Positions 46,505 through 54,962 of a DNA stretch of 64,000 nt are shown piece by piece (positions within the stretch are counted from its first letter, which is position 1; every line of letters starts with the position of its first letter). This stretch comes from Calditrichota bacterium (GTDB taxonomy: Bacteria; Calditrichota; Calditrichia; RBG-13-44-9; J042). The position numbers were made by a program, and so were the translations under genes. The notes below the pieces were generated by a model. That model was not told the DNA's origin, ran no database searches, and worked only from the letters and a program-made list of their open reading frames with translations. The stretch spans positions 1 through 64,000 of the forward strand of contig JAADJD010000062.1 of assembly GCA_013150955.1 (NCBI GenBank). The letters run 5' to 3'.

Positions 46505-47404
46505 ATGAACTGGCGCAAATGGCTGGAACGGTACATGCGTTACCTGGCGCTGGAAAAGAACCTTTCCAACAACACCCAGTTTTCCTATCAAACCGACTTG
46601 AACCGTTACATCCAATTTCTGGAAGAGAAAAAGATTGACCGCGTGGAAGCGATTACCCCCCGGTGCATTCAGGAATACAATCTGTTGCTTTCTCGCATGG
46701 GGCTGGCGGCAAGCAGCTTATCGCGCAATTTTTCGGCGCTGCGGGGATTTCATAAATTTCTGGTACTGGAAGGAGTCACCGACTGGAATCCCACTGAACT
46801 GCTGGAAACACCACGCCTGCAGCGCAAACTGCCGGAAGTATTGAGCATCGAAGAGATAGAAGCCATCCTGAATCAGCCGGACGTTGAGGAACCGACGGGT
46901 ATCCGAGATCGGGCAATCCTGGAAGTATTTTACGGTGCCGGCCTGCGGGTATCGGAATTGATCCAGTTAAAAATCGAAGACGTCTTCTTTGCCGAAGAGC
47001 TGCTTCGCGTGATGGGGAAAGGCCACAAAGAACGCTACGTTCCCCTGGGTAGTCAGGCCCAACACTGGCTAAAAGTGTACCTGGCCCGCGTTCGTCCCCT
47101 GCTCACAAAAGGGCTGACCTCCCGCAGTCAGGTATTTCTCAATCGCTTTGGACGCCCCTTTTCCCGCATGGGCATCTGGAAGCTGGTACAGAAATATGTG
47201 GTGCAGGCAGGCATTTCCAAAGCGGTTTATCCCCATATCTTTCGGCATTCTTTTGCCACGCACCTGCTGGAAAACGGCGCCGACCTGCGTGCCGTGCAGG
47301 AAATGCTGGGGCATGCGGATATTTCAACCACCCAGATTTACACGCACGTCACTCACGGTTATTTAAAGGACGTTTATCAGCAATTCCATCCCCGTGCTCA
47401 ATAG
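46505..47404 (+). CDS. xerD: Tyrosine recombinase XerD/XerC
   Basis: The 299-residue recombinase is the right size for XerC/XerD, which resolve chromosome dimers at dif. The N-terminal SAM-like core-binding domain spans 1-95. In the catalytic domain the residues are Arg148 (GLRVSEL), Lys172 (GKGHKER), His244 and Arg247 (HIFRHSFATH), His270 (LGHADI) and Tyr279 (TQIYTHV), so it is complete. XerD rather than XerC is a loose call. It is next to ordinary housekeeping genes and no dif-like site or mobile cargo was recognised beside it. Confidence 0.93.
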   Translation: MNWRKWLERYMRYLALEKNLSNNTQFSYQTDLNRYIQFLEEKKIDRVEAITPRCIQEYNLLLSRMGLAASSLSRNFSALRGFHKFLVLEGVTDWNPTELLETPRLQRKLPEVLSIEEIEAILNQPDVEEPTGIRDRAILEVFYGAGLRVSELIQLKIEDVFFAEELLRVMGKGHKERYVPLGSQAQHWLKVYLARVRPLLTKGLTSRSQVFLNRFGRPFSRMGIWKLVQKYVVQAGISKAVYPHIFRHSFATHLLENGADLRAVQEMLGHADISTTQIYTHVTHGYLKDVYQQFHPRAQ

Positions 47405-47449
47405 GGCGCCGGCAGGCCTCCACCAATGAGAAATCCGGAAGCAACAAAA

Positions 47450-48649
47450 TCAGGCGGTATTTTTCCGCACCTTCAGCTCAATGCGGAAAACGGATCCTTT
47501 TCCGGGATGGCTTTCCTTGAGGAATATTTTCCCACCGTGGTATTCTTCGATAATGCGCTTGGCCAGACTTAATCCCAGTCCCCAGCCCCGCTTTTTAGTA
47601 CTGAAGCCCGGTTTAAAGATGTTCTTGCGATCCGAGCTGGCAATCCCCTTCCCCGAATCGCGTACCTCCAGAAAAATCTTCTGCGCGTTGATCTTGCCGG
47701 CGACAATGGCAATTTCCCCACCGTTTTCGCCCAGTGCATCCAGGGCGTTTTTTATCAAATTCTCCAGCACCCAGGAGAACAAATCCCGATTCACCATCAC
47801 AAAAGGCAAACCATCTTCCAGATGGGTATTCAAAACAATCCGACCATTCTGCCTGGGCAACCGCTTTTGAAAATACTGAATGGTCTCCTCAACAATGCGA
47901 TGTAAATTTTCCGGCTGTAAATCGGGCAATGAACCAATCTGAGAGAATCGATTGGTAATGACCTTCAATCGCTGGACGTCCTTCTCCAGCTCGGGCAAAA
48001 TCTGCTCCACGCGATCGGGAGAAGCCTTCAGGTACTCCACCCAGCCGATCAGGGACGATAAGGGTGTGCCCAGCTGGTGGGCCGTTTCCTTGGCCATGCC
48101 CACCCAGATGTACCGCTCTTCGCTTTTTTTAATGGAGCTAAATCCGGCATACCCAATCAAAATAAAGAGGGCAACCACCACAATCTCCACATACGGCAGC
48201 CAGCGCAGTTTGTAGATGATGGGGGACTCCCCGTAATGGTAATATCCCAGCACCTGATCCTGAAAGGAGATGGGAACCGGTTGATTTTCGGAATCGAATT
48301 TGGCGATCAGCGACTTGAGATACCGCAGGGTATCTTCCGGTATGGGACGATTGATGTACTGGGGAACGTCCACATTCCGCCAGTAGATGGGGTTGTTGTC
48401 CGCATCGGTGTAGATGATGGGATAATCCGCCTGCTGAATGACTTCCTGGAAGAAGAAGCTGAGATCCTGCAGGGTTTCGTTATTGATGTTTTGTTCGAAA
48501 ATTTTGATGCGAAATTTCAAAAACTCTTCCGACTGGCGCTGCAGTTCATTCACCAGGGTCTGGGTATAATACAGAAACCCCAGCGCCATGACCACCGCCA
48601 GAACAAACAAAAAGCTTTTGAAATTTCCCTTGAATCGGTATAAATTCAT
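47450..48649 (-). CDS. Orphan sensor histidine kinase
   Basis: The 399-residue protein has a first membrane helix at about 10-27, a periplasmic region of about 110 residues and a second helix near 138-155 (EIVVVALFILIGYAGF). The phospho-acceptor box is AKETAHQLGTPLSSLIGWVE, the N-box ENLIKNALDALGENGG, G1 DSGKGI and G2 KKRGWGLGLSLAKRI. The HQLGTP form is common in Bacteroidetes-type kinases. No response regulator lies next to it, so the partner must be elsewhere. ATG 48649 was chosen because the region further upstream would overlap the divergent phosphoesterase gene and lacks a membrane start. The ligand is unknown. Confidence 0.9.
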   Translation of the reverse strand: MNLYRFKGNFKSFLFVLAVVMALGFLYYTQTLVNELQRQSEEFLKFRIKIFEQNINNETLQDLSFFFQEVIQQADYPIIYTDADNNPIYWRNVDVPQYINRPIPEDTLRYLKSLIAKFDSENQPVPISFQDQVLGYYHYGESPIIYKLRWLPYVEIVVVALFILIGYAGFSSIKKSEERYIWVGMAKETAHQLGTPLSSLIGWVEYLKASPDRVEQILPELEKDVQRLKVITNRFSQIGSLPDLQPENLHRIVEETIQYFQKRLPRQNGRIVLNTHLEDGLPFVMVNRDLFSWVLENLIKNALDALGENGGEIAIVAGKINAQKIFLEVRDSGKGIASSDRKNIFKPGFSTKKRGWGLGLSLAKRIIEEYHGGKIFLKESHPGKGSVFRIELKVRKNTA

Positions 48650-48731
48650 TTTATTCTTAACGTTAGTTCTTGGTAAAATACGCTGTTTTTGGAAGCGAAT
48701 CAACTTTTTCCCGCATAAAGAAAGGAACGGC

Positions 48732-49943
48732 ATGCCCTGGCCCATACGCATATTACTGTATACTGCCCCCATTGCCTTTATTTTAACCGGCTTTGTGTGC
48801 CTGCGGTTGCGCCAATCGTTGCTGACCCTGTGGCCCGATTTTCCTTCCTGGATGCTACAGCTGTTACGCTGGATCCCACTGGGGATGCTCCTGCTACCCG
48901 GCGTGGTCATCTACCAGTACTATTCCGGCGGTATTCAACGAATATTTTTGTTGCAGGACAAGCAAAACATTCTGGATGTGGTGTTGAATTACCCCTACTG
49001 GCTGGCGTTTATTTCTGCAGTGGAACTTTTTCCTTATCTGTTGCTGCTTGCCATTGCTTCTCTAATCATCAAAAAAACCGGGCTGCCAACCGTTCCCTAT
49101 GTCAAAGGAATCGCCGTCATTCAGCTGGTGTTGATCGTCACGATCTTTCTTTACGTGGGTTTTCGTACAGCACGGGATACCTTCTCCGTGCGATTCCGGG
49201 AACATCAAATTACCCTGAAACAACTGCCGCCTCAACTGGATGGGATGACCATTCTTCTCCTGGCCGATATCCAGATCGATCGTTACACCTCCGCACGGAA
49301 GTTGACGCCTGTTCTTCCAGAAATTCAGAAGCGTTCCCCACAACTCGTCCTGTTTGCCGGCGATTTGATTACCTATCGCACCCGCGATGCCCGTGAAGGC
49401 ATCCGGCTGCTCTGCCAGTTTCCCAAAAAGATTCCCCGCGTGGCCTGCATGGGCGATCACGACTTCTGGTTTGCGCCCCGGAGCATCCCGAAGGGACTGC
49501 GTGCCTGCGGGTGGCACTTTTTAAACGATGCTCATCATATCTTCCGCTGGAAGGGAGCTCGAATTCTGGTCACGGGCGTCACCAATATTTACAGCCGCCC
49601 CATTCCCCGGAAAGCCGCCCGGACGTTATTCCGCGCGGCACCCGCTGCCGATCTAAAGATCCTGCTGGTTCACCAGCCCAGTGAATCCCTCATCGAATTG
49701 GCCCGAAAATTTGGTTACCATCTGGTAGTGGCGGGTCACACCCACGGTGGCCAGATTCTCTTCCGTCCGTTCGGCATCCCATTGACCCCCACCCAGTACG
49801 AAAACCGATTCTACTCCGGCGCATATCAACTTGGCTCCCTGCATGTGGTGGTCACCAACGGCATTGGACTGACATTTGCCCCGGTACGGTACCAGGCACC
49901 TGCCGAAATTTCCATCATTAAACTGCAAACCCAATCGGATTAA
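48732..49943 (+). CDS. Membrane-anchored metallophosphoesterase
   Basis: The 403-residue protein has about four membrane helices in the first 150 residues, followed by a calcineurin-like phosphoesterase domain of the YkuE/YaeI type: LLADIQIDRYTS, QLVLFAGDLITYRTRD, ACMGDHDFWF, LLVHQPSES and VVAGHTHGGQILFRPFGIPL. Two metal-site positions differ from consensus: the first motif D-x-H reads D-I-Q, and GNHD reads GDHD. Relatives hydrolyse UDP-sugars, phosphodiesters or act in cell-wall turnover. ATG 48732 has AAGAAAGGAACGG upstream; the open frame to 48588 overlaps the divergent kinase. dCMP deaminase follows after 16 bases. Confidence 0.87.
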   Translation: MPWPIRILLYTAPIAFILTGFVCLRLRQSLLTLWPDFPSWMLQLLRWIPLGMLLLPGVVIYQYYSGGIQRIFLLQDKQNILDVVLNYPYWLAFISAVELFPYLLLLAIASLIIKKTGLPTVPYVKGIAVIQLVLIVTIFLYVGFRTARDTFSVRFREHQITLKQLPPQLDGMTILLLADIQIDRYTSARKLTPVLPEIQKRSPQLVLFAGDLITYRTRDAREGIRLLCQFPKKIPRVACMGDHDFWFAPRSIPKGLRACGWHFLNDAHHIFRWKGARILVTGVTNIYSRPIPRKAARTLFRAAPAADLKILLVHQPSESLIELARKFGYHLVVAGHTHGGQILFRPFGIPLTPTQYENRFYSGAYQLGSLHVVVTNGIGLTFAPVRYQAPAEISIIKLQTQSD

Positions 49944-49959
49944 CAGGGGAGACCTGACG

Positions 49960-50460
49960 ATGAGTGAGCTGCTTTATTTAAGCTGGGATGAATATTTCAT
50001 GGGAATCGCCATCTTCACATCCCTGCGTTCCAAAGATCCAAACAGCAAAGTGGGGGCGGTCATCGTAAACCCGGAAAACCATATTGTGGGAACCGGATAC
50101 AATGGCTTTGTGGCCGGCGCCGATGAATCCCTGTTCAGCTGGGCACGTGAGGGGGAATGGCTGGCAACCAAATACCCTTACGTGGTGCACGCAGAGGCCA
50201 ATGCCATCCTGAATTCGACCACCAGCGATTTGCGCGGATGCCGCATTTACACCACCCTGTTCCCCTGCAACGAATGCGCCAAAAAAATTGCTCAGAAAAA
50301 AATGGCCGAGGTCATTTACCTGTCCGATAAATATCGCGGCGAAGATTTTCACCAGGCCTCGGAACTAATTTTTAAGGCCTGCGGAATCCAGACCCGAAAA
50401 CTGCACATGCCTTCCCTTCATGAAATTTTAAAAAAGTTCGAAAATTATATCCCATTATGA
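49960..50460 (+). CDS. Deoxycytidylate (dCMP) deaminase family protein
   Basis: The 166-residue zinc-dependent deaminase has HAEANAI (His77 and Glu79) and PCNECAKKI (Cys103 and Cys106), completing the zinc site, and the ComEB/dCMP-type N-terminus SWDEYFMGIAIFTSLRSKDP. dCMP deaminases make dUMP for thymidylate synthesis, and SKVGAVIV and the GYNGFVAGADE loop fit them best. It could act on a related base or nucleotide. ATG 49960 has GGGGAGACC upstream, and the gene follows the phosphoesterase by 16 bases on the same strand, suggesting one transcript. Confidence 0.88.
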   Translation: MSELLYLSWDEYFMGIAIFTSLRSKDPNSKVGAVIVNPENHIVGTGYNGFVAGADESLFSWAREGEWLATKYPYVVHAEANAILNSTTSDLRGCRIYTTLFPCNECAKKIAQKKMAEVIYLSDKYRGEDFHQASELIFKACGIQTRKLHMPSLHEILKKFENYIPL

Positions 50461-50720
50461 AAGCAGAAGCGGAACTTTTAATGGCGAAAAACTAATAATC
50501 CCTGTTGGAACACGAAAGGGAAATGAGAGAACGGTCACTATCAGAACGGAAAAGAACAAAACATATCCGCTTACGCCATACGCGATGAACGAAACGGTGA
50601 CCACAGCGATGCTCCAGAGCGGACCGATCCAATGTGGATTCCCAGTTCGGGCACCGGAATTCGGCTTGCAACCCGTCGTTTGTCCACTTAAATTGTGAGC
50701 CCCTAACAAACAAGGTGAAT
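50461..50720. other. Intergenic region before pgpH-like gene, no gene seen
   Basis: In these 260 bases the only reading frame of interest is a leftward TTG-start frame with hydrophobic content (50455-50709), which lacks a ribosome site and overlaps the deaminase end; I do not accept it. AACAAGGTGAAT before 50721 is the downstream ribosome site. Confidence 0.4.
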
Positions 50721-53147
50721 ATGTTAAAATCCTGGTGGGAAAAATTTGTTGAATTCTTAAAAACGCGGGAAGTCCTCCACACCTCCCTGGAAGATTTTCT
50801 CATCAAAGCTACCTTTGCTGCCATTCTTATTCTGGCTATTGTCTGGTTACTCCCTTCCGAACGGCCGTTTGAATACCGCAATTTAACGGTGGGCAGCATT
50901 GCACGGGAAGAGATCATTGCCCCGTTCACGTTTCCCATTTTAAAAACCGAAGATGAGCTGAAGGCCGAACGTCGGGAAGCCTGGTTGAGCGTGCCACGGG
51001 TATTCGAGTATCGTCCCAATGTGCCCAATAAACAGACCATTCTACTGAAGATTTTCTTCACCGAATTAAAAGACGTTTTTCAAAAGGCGGGCATTCCGGA
51101 TACCATCACCACGGCTGCCCCCCCGGCTTTAGACCAGACCCTGGCCGACAGCATCCTGCAGGAAATTTTCCTGAAATATAACCTCAATCTAACCCAGGAG
51201 CTGTTAAACAAGCTGGCACTGCTGTATGCCCACCAGCGACTGGATTCGCTCCACTTCTATCTGGCAAAGGGCTTTGCCGAGGTTTACAGCCAGGGAGTGG
51301 TGGATCGGGCAAAAGATCAGATTCCGGAACAGCAGGTCACCATCATTGAGAACGGGAAAGAACAGGTGGTGGCCACCAAGGAGGTTCTGGACGCCACCGA
51401 AGCGGCCACCCATATTTACAATCTGCTGCAAAATGTTTACCCGGACGATGCCCCGGAAAACGAGATTGCCAGCTACCTCATCCCGGCCTTCCTGATGCCC
51501 AATCTGGTATACAACGAAGAGCTGACCCAGGAACGCAAGGAAAAAGCCGTTCACGACGTACCCCAGACGCGAGGTTTTGTTTATAAAAACCAGCGCATTG
51601 TGGAAGAAAACGAGATCATCACCGAAGAGATTTACCGGAAACTGCAATCGCTGGCCGTGGCGCTTCGGGAACGGGCCACGCTGACGGGAAAATGGCAGCG
51701 GGTTAAATTCTACACCGGGAAATACCTGTTCGCCATCTTTGTGCTGCTCATCCCCACGCTGTTTCTCTTTTTCTTTCGGCGCCAGCTCATCCGGGATAAT
51801 AAATTACTGGGAATGATCACCCTGATATTCCTCATCCAGTTTGCCCTCACCTCCTTAATTGGCGATGTGCTGAAATGGCATCACTACAGCATTCCGGTAA
51901 TTCTGGCGCCCATGCTGTTATCCATGCTGCTGGATGCCAGCGTGGCATTTGTGGGTACGGTCTCGCTGAGCCTGATTATGGGAGCCTATCAGGGAAATGA
52001 CTACGCATTTGGATTTATGACCCTGATCGTGGGTACCATCGCCCTGTATTCGGTGCAGAAAATTCGCAACCGGGGTCAGATGTTCCGCGCCATTTTGATG
52101 ATCGTCGTCAGCTACTTTTTTGTGAACCTGACCTTTGGCATGCTGCATTTCGAATCCACCAAAAACATCCTGACCCAGTTTAGTTTCTACCTGTTGCCAA
52201 ACTCCATCTTCACCCCCACGGCGGTATTCATGCTGATTGGCATTTTCGAGCGGCTGTTCGACGTGACCACCGATATTACCCTGCTGGAGCTGTCGGACAT
52301 GAACCACCCGTTGCTGAAGCGCCTGTCTGTTGAGGCGCCGGGAACATTTCACCACAGCATTATCGTGGGAAACCTGGCCGAATCGGCAGCAAAAGCCATT
52401 GGCGCCAATGCCTTACTGGCCCGGGTGGGGTGTTATTATCATGACATCGGCAAGATGCTAAAGCCGGAATATTTTGTGGAAAACCAGATGGGGGCCATGA
52501 ATAAACATGAAACGCTTTCCCCCCATATGAGCACCCTGATTTTAATCAATCATGTGAAAGCGGGACTGGAACTGGCCGAACAGTACGGATTGCCCAATGC
52601 TGTTAAGCAGTTTATTCCCGAACACCACGGCACCAGCCTGATTACCTACTTTTACCGGAAGGCACTCGAGATCAGTGATCCCAGCGAGATTAACGAAGAC
52701 GATTTTCGTTATCCGGGCCCCAAGCCGCAGTCACGGGAAACGGCCATTGCCATGCTGGCGGACACGGTGGAAGCAGCCAGCCGCACCCTGCAGAACCCCA
52801 CCCCCCAGCGCATACGGGGACTGGTGAATTCCCTGGTTGAAAAGAAGATTTCCGAGGGCCAGCTGGATGAGTGCGATTTGACCCTGCGTGAAATTAAAAT
52901 GATTAAGGAAGCATTCATCCACATTCTGATGGGTATCCATCACCTGCGGATCGAATATCCCGTGGAAGCTACCGCCTCGGAGACCCGTGAAAGCAAGGTG
53001 GAGGCAACGGCCACGGCCTCGGCAGCAACAACACCTCAAATTCTGAAGGCAAAAAAAGCCCGCGTGGCCAATCCCGACGGCGACAATATTCAAATTCAGG
53101 AAAATGCCAAAGCCGCCCAAAATGAGAACAAAAATCGACGTTCATAA
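50721..53147 (+). CDS. pgpH: 7TM-HD phosphodiesterase (PgpH-like)
   Basis: The 808-residue protein has an N-terminal membrane helix (LIKATFAAILILAIVWLLP, about residues 28-46) and a periplasmic 7TMR-HDED domain of about 250 residues. A block of seven helices (about 345-520) and a cytoplasmic HD domain follow, with APGTFHHSIIVGNLAESAA, CYYHDIGKM and EHHGTSLITYFY metal ligands. PgpH-type proteins degrade cyclic di-AMP and so influence turgor and cell-wall homeostasis. The last about 60 residues are Ala/Thr/Glu-rich and unstructured. ATG 50721 was chosen for AAGGTG upstream over an in-frame start at 50634. The ybeY start overlaps its end by 44 bases, the usual pairing. Confidence 0.93.
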   Translation: MLKSWWEKFVEFLKTREVLHTSLEDFLIKATFAAILILAIVWLLPSERPFEYRNLTVGSIAREEIIAPFTFPILKTEDELKAERREAWLSVPRVFEYRPNVPNKQTILLKIFFTELKDVFQKAGIPDTITTAAPPALDQTLADSILQEIFLKYNLNLTQELLNKLALLYAHQRLDSLHFYLAKGFAEVYSQGVVDRAKDQIPEQQVTIIENGKEQVVATKEVLDATEAATHIYNLLQNVYPDDAPENEIASYLIPAFLMPNLVYNEELTQERKEKAVHDVPQTRGFVYKNQRIVEENEIITEEIYRKLQSLAVALRERATLTGKWQRVKFYTGKYLFAIFVLLIPTLFLFFFRRQLIRDNKLLGMITLIFLIQFALTSLIGDVLKWHHYSIPVILAPMLLSMLLDASVAFVGTVSLSLIMGAYQGNDYAFGFMTLIVGTIALYSVQKIRNRGQMFRAILMIVVSYFFVNLTFGMLHFESTKNILTQFSFYLLPNSIFTPTAVFMLIGIFERLFDVTTDITLLELSDMNHPLLKRLSVEAPGTFHHSIIVGNLAESAAKAIGANALLARVGCYYHDIGKMLKPEYFVENQMGAMNKHETLSPHMSTLILINHVKAGLELAEQYGLPNAVKQFIPEHHGTSLITYFYRKALEISDPSEINEDDFRYPGPKPQSRETAIAMLADTVEAASRTLQNPTPQRIRGLVNSLVEKKISEGQLDECDLTLREIKMIKEAFIHILMGIHHLRIEYPVEATASETRESKVEATATASAATTPQILKAKKARVANPDGDNIQIQENAKAAQNENKNRRS

Positions 53148-53565
53148 CATTCATTCCCGCTACCGGATTCATCCCGAAATGGTGAAAAAACTGGTTCAAT
53201 ACGTGCTGAAACTGGAAAAAATGAATGCTCGCGAAATCAGCGTGGTGTTTGTGGATGACGAGTACCTGCGAAAGCTTCACCGGGAATTTTTCAATGACGA
53301 TAGCTATACGGACGTGATGGCTTTCGACCTGTCGGAAAATGAAGGGCTGGAAGGGGAAATTTACGTTTCGCTGGATCGGGCTCGATATTTTGCTGGAAAA
53401 TACCGGGAACCCTTCTCCCGCGAAGTCGCCCGGTTAATTATTCACGGCCTGCTGCACCTGAAGGGATACGACGATAAAACCACCGCCCAGAAGCAGGATA
53501 TGCACCGGCGGGAAAATCAACTGCTGGCAGACTTTCCCCACATCAGCAAAATACTGGACGAGTAG
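53104..53565 (+). CDS. ybeY: Endoribonuclease YbeY (rRNA maturation factor)
   Basis: This single-strand RNase acts in 16S rRNA 3'-end maturation and ribosome quality control. The 153-residue protein has ISVVFVDDEYLRKLHREFF, the conserved FFNDDSYTDVMAFD, EGEIYVSLDRA and the zinc motif HGLLHLKGYDDKT. Here the third ligand position is Asp124 rather than His, a variant I associate with the FCB/Bacteroidetes group (GYKDKT). The start may be 53104 or the ATG at 53122; both lie inside the pgpH end. Next to PgpH and a CorC-type gene, a familiar neighbourhood. Confidence 0.93.
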   Translation: MPKPPKMRTKIDVHNIHSRYRIHPEMVKKLVQYVLKLEKMNAREISVVFVDDEYLRKLHREFFNDDSYTDVMAFDLSENEGLEGEIYVSLDRARYFAGKYREPFSREVARLIIHGLLHLKGYDDKTTAQKQDMHRRENQLLADFPHISKILDE

Positions 53566-53657
53566 GCCACGGGAAAGATGTGGATTTTTTTCCATTCAAC
53601 GATTATATTTCTTAGTAAATGGATCAGTGAAACTAAGAGAGGAGATCATAAAAAGAG

Positions 53658-54962
53658 TTGATCAGCGAACTTATTCTCTACACAATTGTCTTCTTCATCT
53701 TACTCAGTCTCTCCGCTTTCTTTTCCGGTTCAGAAACAGCTTACTTCTCCCTGTCGCCGGCCACGGTGGATCGTTTTCGCAGTTCGCGGAAACGGGCTGA
53801 ACAACGAGTAGCCACCCTGTTAACCAATCCGCGGCAGTTGCTGATCACCATCGTTGTCGGGAACACGCTGGTAAACATCACCACCGCCTCGCTGGCGGCC
53901 ATCCTGACCGAGCGCATCTCCAGGGCCATGCAGGTCAGCCAGCACATTGGCCTCATCGTTGATGTGATTGTAGTAACCTTTGTCATACTGATTGCCAGCG
54001 AAATATTGCCCAAGGTGATTGCCGTCCGGGACGCCGAACGATACGCCCGCCTGAGCAGTCGCTTTCTTTCCTTTTTCTACTACCTGATTTTTCCCGTCAG
54101 CTATTTCCTGGCCCGATTCACCCGATTCCTCCAGAAACGCCTGGGATTCACCGAGGACAAAACTTTCCTCTCCGAAGAGGAGCTGAAAACTCTGGTGGAA
54201 ATGGGGGAAGAACACGGGACGCTTCAAAAGGACGAGCGGGAAATGATCCACAGCATCTTCGAGTTTGGGGAAACTACAGTAAAAGAGATTATGGTTCCGC
54301 GAACAGACATGGTTTGCGTGGAGGCCAGCACCACCCTTACCGATCTTATGAAACTGGTGAAAACCAAATTGCATTCGCGCATTCCCGTCTATAAGGGGCG
54401 GATTGATAACGTCATTGGAATACTGTATGTTAAAGACCTGCTGCCCTATCTCACCAAACGGCGCCGGGAACGGCTGGATCTGGAGAAGCTGGTTCGTCCG
54501 GCTTACTTTGTACCCGAACAAAAGAAGATCGACGAACTGTTGCGCGAGTTCCAGAAAGAACGCATCCACATGGCACTGGTGGTGGATGAGTACGGGGGCA
54601 TTGCGGGACTGGTTACCCTGGAGGACATTATTGAGGAAATCGTTGGAGAAATACAGGACGAGTACGACAAGGAAGCGCCATTGTACAAAAAAATCGATGA
54701 AAACACCTTCATCGTGGATGGCCGCATGCCGCTGGAAGAAATCAACGAGGAACTGCACCTGAATCTGCCCACAGAAGAAGGGTTCGAAACCATCAGCGGA
54801 TTCATCCTGAGCAAGCTGGGAGCCCTTCCCAAAGAAAAGGAAAAAGTCGAGTACGATGGTTACGTGTTCATCGTCGAACGGGTAACCCGGAATCGCATCA
54901 TCAAGGTGCGGATTGAAAAGATACAACCGGATGTGCGGGTAGAGGATGAAGTCCAGAGCTGA
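53658..54962 (+). CDS. CNNM/CorC (HlyC) family membrane protein
   Basis: The 434-residue protein has a DUF21 membrane domain (residues 1-185, about four helices, FFSGSETAYFSLSP at the start), a pair of CBS domains (about 205-330, with EIMVPRTDMVCVEAS, MKLVKTKLHSRIPVYKGR, HMALVVDEYGGIAGLVTLED) and a CorC_HlyC domain at the end. The family is linked to magnesium or cobalt export and homeostasis; members of this group include GldE of gliding Bacteroidetes. The start is TTG 53658, as no ATG is suitably placed; GAGAGGAGATC lies about 13-16 bases upstream. Its end overlaps selA by 17 bases. Confidence 0.92.
   Translation: MISELILYTIVFFILLSLSAFFSGSETAYFSLSPATVDRFRSSRKRAEQRVATLLTNPRQLLITIVVGNTLVNITTASLAAILTERISRAMQVSQHIGLIVDVIVVTFVILIASEILPKVIAVRDAERYARLSSRFLSFFYYLIFPVSYFLARFTRFLQKRLGFTEDKTFLSEEELKTLVEMGEEHGTLQKDEREMIHSIFEFGETTVKEIMVPRTDMVCVEASTTLTDLMKLVKTKLHSRIPVYKGRIDNVIGILYVKDLLPYLTKRRRERLDLEKLVRPAYFVPEQKKIDELLREFQKERIHMALVVDEYGGIAGLVTLEDIIEEIVGEIQDEYDKEAPLYKKIDENTFIVDGRMPLEEINEELHLNLPTEEGFETISGFILSKLGALPKEKEKVEYDGYVFIVERVTRNRIIKVRIEKIQPDVRVEDEVQS

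Noticed and set aside
50455-50709. 84-residue minus-strand frame with hydrophobic C-terminus
   Set aside because: TTG start without a ribosome site, overlap with the deaminase end, no motif.
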